Source of the DNA: Victivallales bacterium | Lineage (GTDB): Bacteria > Verrucomicrobiota > Lentisphaeria > Victivallales > Victivallaceae | Direction: 5' to 3' | DNA: 7,586 nt | NCBI GenBank assembly: GCA_030634125.1 | Contig: DAOWBJ010000071.1 | Span: 1-7,586, forward strand | Translations under genes and position numbers: made by a program | In this document: piece by piece, positions 5,027-7,586 of the stretch | How positions within the stretch are numbered: the stretch's first letter is position 1 | How the letters are laid out: each line of letters opens with the position of its first letter | Notes under the pieces: model-generated | Databases searched by the model: none | What the model was told of the DNA's origin: nothing | What the model saw: the letters and a program-made list of their open reading frames with translations, nothing else

Positions 5027-5082
5027 TAAAAAAAAGAAACAATTATATTTCTTTAAAATGATTTTAATGCGTAAGGAGCATT

Positions 5083-6366
5083 ATGAAGAATAGTTTTATT
5101 CCGAAAATAAGTATTATTGGTTTAGGTTATGTGGGGCTGCCTTTAGCAGTTGAGTTTTGCAAAAAATATAAAACTTACGGATTTGACGTAAATTCAAAGA
5201 GGATAAAAGAGTTACGAGGTGGAACAGATCACACGCTTGAGGTTTCCACAGAGCAGCTTGTTTCTGCTGAAAATCTAAAATTCACTTGTGATCCATCTGA
5301 CATATCTGATTGTAATGTTTATATAGTAACCGTACCGACCCCGATTGACAAACACAATTCCCCGAATTTAATACCACTTCACAAAGCCAGTGAAACAGTC
5401 GGTAAAGTATTGAGCAAAGGCGATATTGTTATATACGAAAGCACAGTATTTCCCGGTTGTACCGAAGAAGAATGCGTACCTGTCCTTGAAAAATTCAGCG
5501 GTCTCAAATTTAATAAAGATTTTTTCTGCGGCTATAGTCCCGAGCGGATTAATCCGGGGGATAAGGTACATACTTTAACTAAGATTTTGAAAGTTACCAG
5601 CGGTTCAACTCCTGAAATTGCTGATAAGATTGATGCTTTATACGGCAGTATTATTACTGCCGGAACCTACAAAGCCTCTTCGATAAAAGTCGCTGAAGCC
5701 GCAAAAGTTATTGAAAATTCTCAACGGGATCTGAATATTGCTTTTGTTAATGAACTGGCAAAGATATTCAACCGTCTTAATATTGACACTTTGGAAGTTC
5801 TTGAAGCCGCGGGAACCAAATGGAATTTTTTACCTTTTCGTCCCGGCCTGGTCGGTGGGCATTGTATTGGTGTAGACCCTTACTACCTTACTTACAAAGC
5901 GCAGGAATTGGGTTATCGTCCTGAAGTGATCCTTGCGGGAAGATGTGTCAACGACGGCATGGGGCAGTATGTTGCTACTGAAGTTGTGAAATTAATGATC
6001 AAGAAAAATCATGTGATTAATTCATCGCGGGTGCTTGTTCTGGGGATTACTTTCAAAGAGAATTGTCCTGATATTCGTAATTCCCGCGCGATTGATCTTA
6101 TTCGCGGTCTCGAAGAGTTCGGCTGTAGTGTTGATGTATATGATCCCTGGGCTGACGCCGGGGAAGCAAAAGCGGAATACGGCATTGATTTGCTTTCCGG
6201 TCCTGATGTTCTCAGAAAATTAAAAAGCAATTATGACGCGGTAGTTCTGGCTGTGGCGCACGACCGGTTTGACGAGCTTGATTTTAACAAATTCAGCAAA
6301 GACGGACTGGTTATATACGATATTAAAAATTATTTGCCTAGAAATATCATTGACGCAAGGTTATAA
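5083..6366 (+). CDS. tviB: UDP-N-acetylglucosamine 6-dehydrogenase (TviB/WbpA-type nucleotide-sugar dehydrogenase)
   Basis: A 427-residue, full-length member of the UDP-glucose/GDP-mannose dehydrogenase family. It oxidises the C6 alcohol of UDP-GlcNAc (or a close relative) twice with NAD+ to give the uronic acid. Visible features are the N-terminal Rossmann motif GLGYVG (13-18), VPTPID (84-89), YESTVFPG (118-125), SPERINPGD (152-160), the AEAAKVIEN linker helix with K208 and N212, the catalytic cysteine C261 in GGHCIGVDPYYL, and FKENCPDIRNSR (324-335) in the UDP-binding C-terminal domain. The close resemblance to TviB, including KWNFLPFRPGLVGGHCIGVD in the middle, favours UDP-GlcNAc over UDP-Glc as substrate. 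AAGGAG (5073-5078) is its ribosome site, 4 nt from the ATG. It overlaps functionally with the next gene, 2 nt downstream, as in the Vi and P. aeruginosa O6 antigen pathways. The exact N-acetyl sugar is inferred. Confidence 0.88.
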   Translation: MKNSFIPKISIIGLGYVGLPLAVEFCKKYKTYGFDVNSKRIKELRGGTDHTLEVSTEQLVSAENLKFTCDPSDISDCNVYIVTVPTPIDKHNSPNLIPLHKASETVGKVLSKGDIVIYESTVFPGCTEEECVPVLEKFSGLKFNKDFFCGYSPERINPGDKVHTLTKILKVTSGSTPEIADKIDALYGSIITAGTYKASSIKVAEAAKVIENSQRDLNIAFVNELAKIFNRLNIDTLEVLEAAGTKWNFLPFRPGLVGGHCIGVDPYYLTYKAQELGYRPEVILAGRCVNDGMGQYVATEVVKLMIKKNHVINSSRVLVLGITFKENCPDIRNSRAIDLIRGLEEFGCSVDVYDPWADAGEAKAEYGIDLLSGPDVLRKLKSNYDAVVLAVAHDRFDELDFNKFSKDGLVIYDIKNYLPRNIIDARL

Positions 6367-6368
6367 AA

Positions 6369-7352
6369 ATGAATAAGATAGAAAATTCCAAAGTGCTTGT
6401 AACAGGCGGTGCCGGTTTTATCGGTTCAAATCTGGTTGAGGTATTATTGGAGCAGAATAATAAAGTTATCTGTCTGGATAATTTCATGACCGGGAAACGG
6501 GAGAATATAGAATCGTTTCTGGATAATTCTGATTTTGTTTTGCTTGAGGGAGATATTCGTGATCTTGCAACTTGCCGCGAAGCGTGTGCGGGAGTTGATT
6601 ATGTTCTGCATCAAGCGGCGCTTGGCTCTGTACCGCGTTCAATAAAAGACCCGATGACTTCCGCGGAAGTTAATATTTCCGGTTTTGTTAATATGCTTTT
6701 CGCTGCCCAGGAAGCCAAAGTTAAACGTTTTGTTTATGCCGCGAGTTCCTCAACTTACGGAGACAACGAAATTCTTCCAAAAGTTGAAGATAAAATCGGT
6801 AAGCCATTGTCTCCTTACGGCATAACTAAATACGTTAATGAACTTTATGCTGAAATTTTTGCGCGCATTTACGGGATAGAAACTGTTGGTTTACGTTATT
6901 TTAATGTATTCGGCAGACGCCAGGATCCATGTGGTGATTACGCCGCGGTTATTCCAAAATTTGTGATCAGCATGATAAAACACGAATCTCCAACCATCAA
7001 TGGAGACGGCAGTTATTCGCGGGACTTTACTTATATTGAAAACGTTGTGCAGGCTAATCAACTGGCGGCTCTGGCAGCCGCTCCTGAAGCGCTCAACACG
7101 GTTTATAATATTGCGTGCGGCGAACGCATTACCTTGAACGAGCTTTATGTGGAACTGCAGAATAACCTGGCAAAATTTGATCCTGAAATCGCAAATATTC
7201 ATCCGAATTACGGACCTGAACGTGCTGGCGATATTCCGCATTCCTTAGCCTGCATTGATAAAGCCCGGAAATTACTAGGCTATGATCCGCAATACAAACT
7301 TGCTGAAGGTTTGCGGGAAGCGACTGAGTGGTATTATAATAATCTAAAATAA
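6369..7352 (+). CDS. tviC: UDP-GlcNAc / UDP-GlcNAcA 4-epimerase (TviC/WbpP-type)
   Basis: A 327-residue short-chain dehydrogenase/reductase-family epimerase that inverts C4 of UDP-GlcNAc or its uronic acid through a bound NAD+. It has the GxxGxxG motif GGAGFIG (13-19), D61-I-R63, HQAALGSVPRS (81-91), the serine triad S126-S128 and the catalytic YGITK (Y150, K154), then RYFNVFGRRQDP (176-187). Residues G86, S126, N179, Q185 and A193 line up at a constant offset with the WbpP residues that shape its substrate pocket, and S292 fits the sixth; that set is linked to preference for N-acetylated sugars. With the dehydrogenase 2 nt upstream it would make UDP-GalNAcA. Its ribosome site AAGG (6357-6360) lies inside the preceding gene, a sign of coupled translation. 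It is slightly shorter than WbpP because its N-terminus lacks an extension. Confidence 0.9.
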   Translation: MNKIENSKVLVTGGAGFIGSNLVEVLLEQNNKVICLDNFMTGKRENIESFLDNSDFVLLEGDIRDLATCREACAGVDYVLHQAALGSVPRSIKDPMTSAEVNISGFVNMLFAAQEAKVKRFVYAASSSTYGDNEILPKVEDKIGKPLSPYGITKYVNELYAEIFARIYGIETVGLRYFNVFGRRQDPCGDYAAVIPKFVISMIKHESPTINGDGSYSRDFTYIENVVQANQLAALAAAPEALNTVYNIACGERITLNELYVELQNNLAKFDPEIANIHPNYGPERAGDIPHSLACIDKARKLLGYDPQYKLAEGLREATEWYYNNLK

Positions 7353-7374
7353 TTTAATAATATGGTATTAATTT

Positions 7375-7586
7375 ATGAAAAAAGCATTAATCACCGGAAT
7401 CACCGGGCAGGATGGATCTTATTTAGCGGAATTGCTTTTGGCTAAAGGTTATGAGGTTCATGGTATAATTCGCCGGGCAAGTTCATTTAATACTCACCGC
7501 GTTGATCATTTATATAAGGATCAGCACGAGGACAATGTTAAATTTTTCCTGCATTACGGTGATTTAACTGATTCAAGTAACTTAAA
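7375..7586 (+). CDS. gmd: GDP-mannose 4,6-dehydratase (N-terminal part, cut by window end)
   Basis: The first 70 codons are present and the gene continues past the window. The start MKKALITGITGQDGSYLAEL carries the SDR glycine motif G8-I-T-G11-Q-D-G14 with the QDGSYLAE extension typical of Gmd. It continues with GYEVHGIIRRASSFNT, RVDHLY and LHYGDLTDSSNL, matching the E. coli enzyme almost continuously. Gmd removes water from GDP-mannose to give GDP-4-keto-6-deoxymannose, the branch point to GDP-fucose, GDP-rhamnose, GDP-perosamine and related sugars. Which one is made depends on genes beyond the edge. The ATG is at 7375, 22 nt after the epimerase stop. I see no good Shine-Dalgarno in the AT-rich spacer, but the protein match makes the start secure. 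Confidence 0.94.
   Translation, partial: MKKALITGITGQDGSYLAELLLAKGYEVHGIIRRASSFNTHRVDHLYKDQHEDNVKFFLHYGDLTDSSNL

Larger units (their letters stand above)
4629..5082. other. Long AT-rich divergent regulatory region before the polysaccharide operon
   Basis: This 454-bp stretch lies between the divergent acyltransferase and UDP-sugar dehydrogenase genes. It has no convincing gene; the longest open frame (4829-4951 from a TTG, 40 codons) lacks a clear ribosome site. Elements noted are a perfect TTGACA (4762-4767), a 15-bp palindrome (4845-4859), a TTGACT/TAGAAT pair around it, an ops-like GC-rich element (5014-5026), an A8 run (5028-5035) and a weak AAAGAAA/TTTCTTT hairpin (5033-5054) just before the first gene. 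The length suggests a long leader RNA or several control sites for the operon. Confidence 0.65.

Overview
The window is chromosomal DNA from a bacterium. It is moderately AT-rich, uses purine-rich Shine-Dalgarno sites and sigma70-like promoters, and encodes CCA at the end of its tRNA. An mraZ gene, a PlsC-type acyltransferase and nucleotide-sugar enzymes of the Vi antigen/O-antigen kind suggest a diderm that makes surface polysaccharide. The phylum cannot be fixed from this sequence; something outside the well-studied proteobacteria (for example a PVC-group organism) is only an impression. I see no transposase, phage gene, CRISPR array or integration scar.

Layout. Bases 2-160 hold the 3' end of an unrecognised gene. 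A tRNA-Asp(GTC) with its own promoter follows (277-353). A gene-poor stretch (361-656) contains only doubtful tiny ORFs. Next is a tight two-gene operon (657-2688): a DUF4213/DUF364-type protein and a fold-type III PLP decarboxylase of the LysA/BtrK group. Its 3' region carries two GC-rich hairpins and a weak U-tract terminator (2766-2893). A compact mraZ unit follows (2926-3797). It has a TTGCAA-17-TATAAT promoter overlaid by four TGGR repeats at exact 10-bp spacing (an MraZ-box operator), then mraZ, a small signal-peptide/one-TM protein, and a strong terminator. There is no rsmH or ftsL, so this mraZ lies outside the usual division and cell-wall cluster. A minus-strand acyltransferase gene (3828-4628) converges on that terminator.

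A 454-bp non-coding region (4629-5082) separates the acyltransferase from a rightward polysaccharide-precursor operon. It contains a perfect TTGACA, a 15-bp palindrome and an imperfect ops-like element. The operon begins with a UDP-GlcNAc 6-dehydrogenase (TviB/WbpA-like), a UDP-GlcNAc/GlcNAcA 4-epimerase (TviC/WbpP-like) and the start of GDP-mannose 4,6-dehydratase (gmd), which runs off the window. The first two would convert UDP-GlcNAc to UDP-GalNAcA. Gmd opens the route to GDP-linked 6-deoxyhexoses. Together they look like the front of a capsule, O-antigen or exopolysaccharide cluster that continues to the right.

The items most worth a second look are the orphan, apparently self-regulated mraZ with its small membrane partner, the DUF364-decarboxylase pair, and the ops-like leader of the polysaccharide operon.
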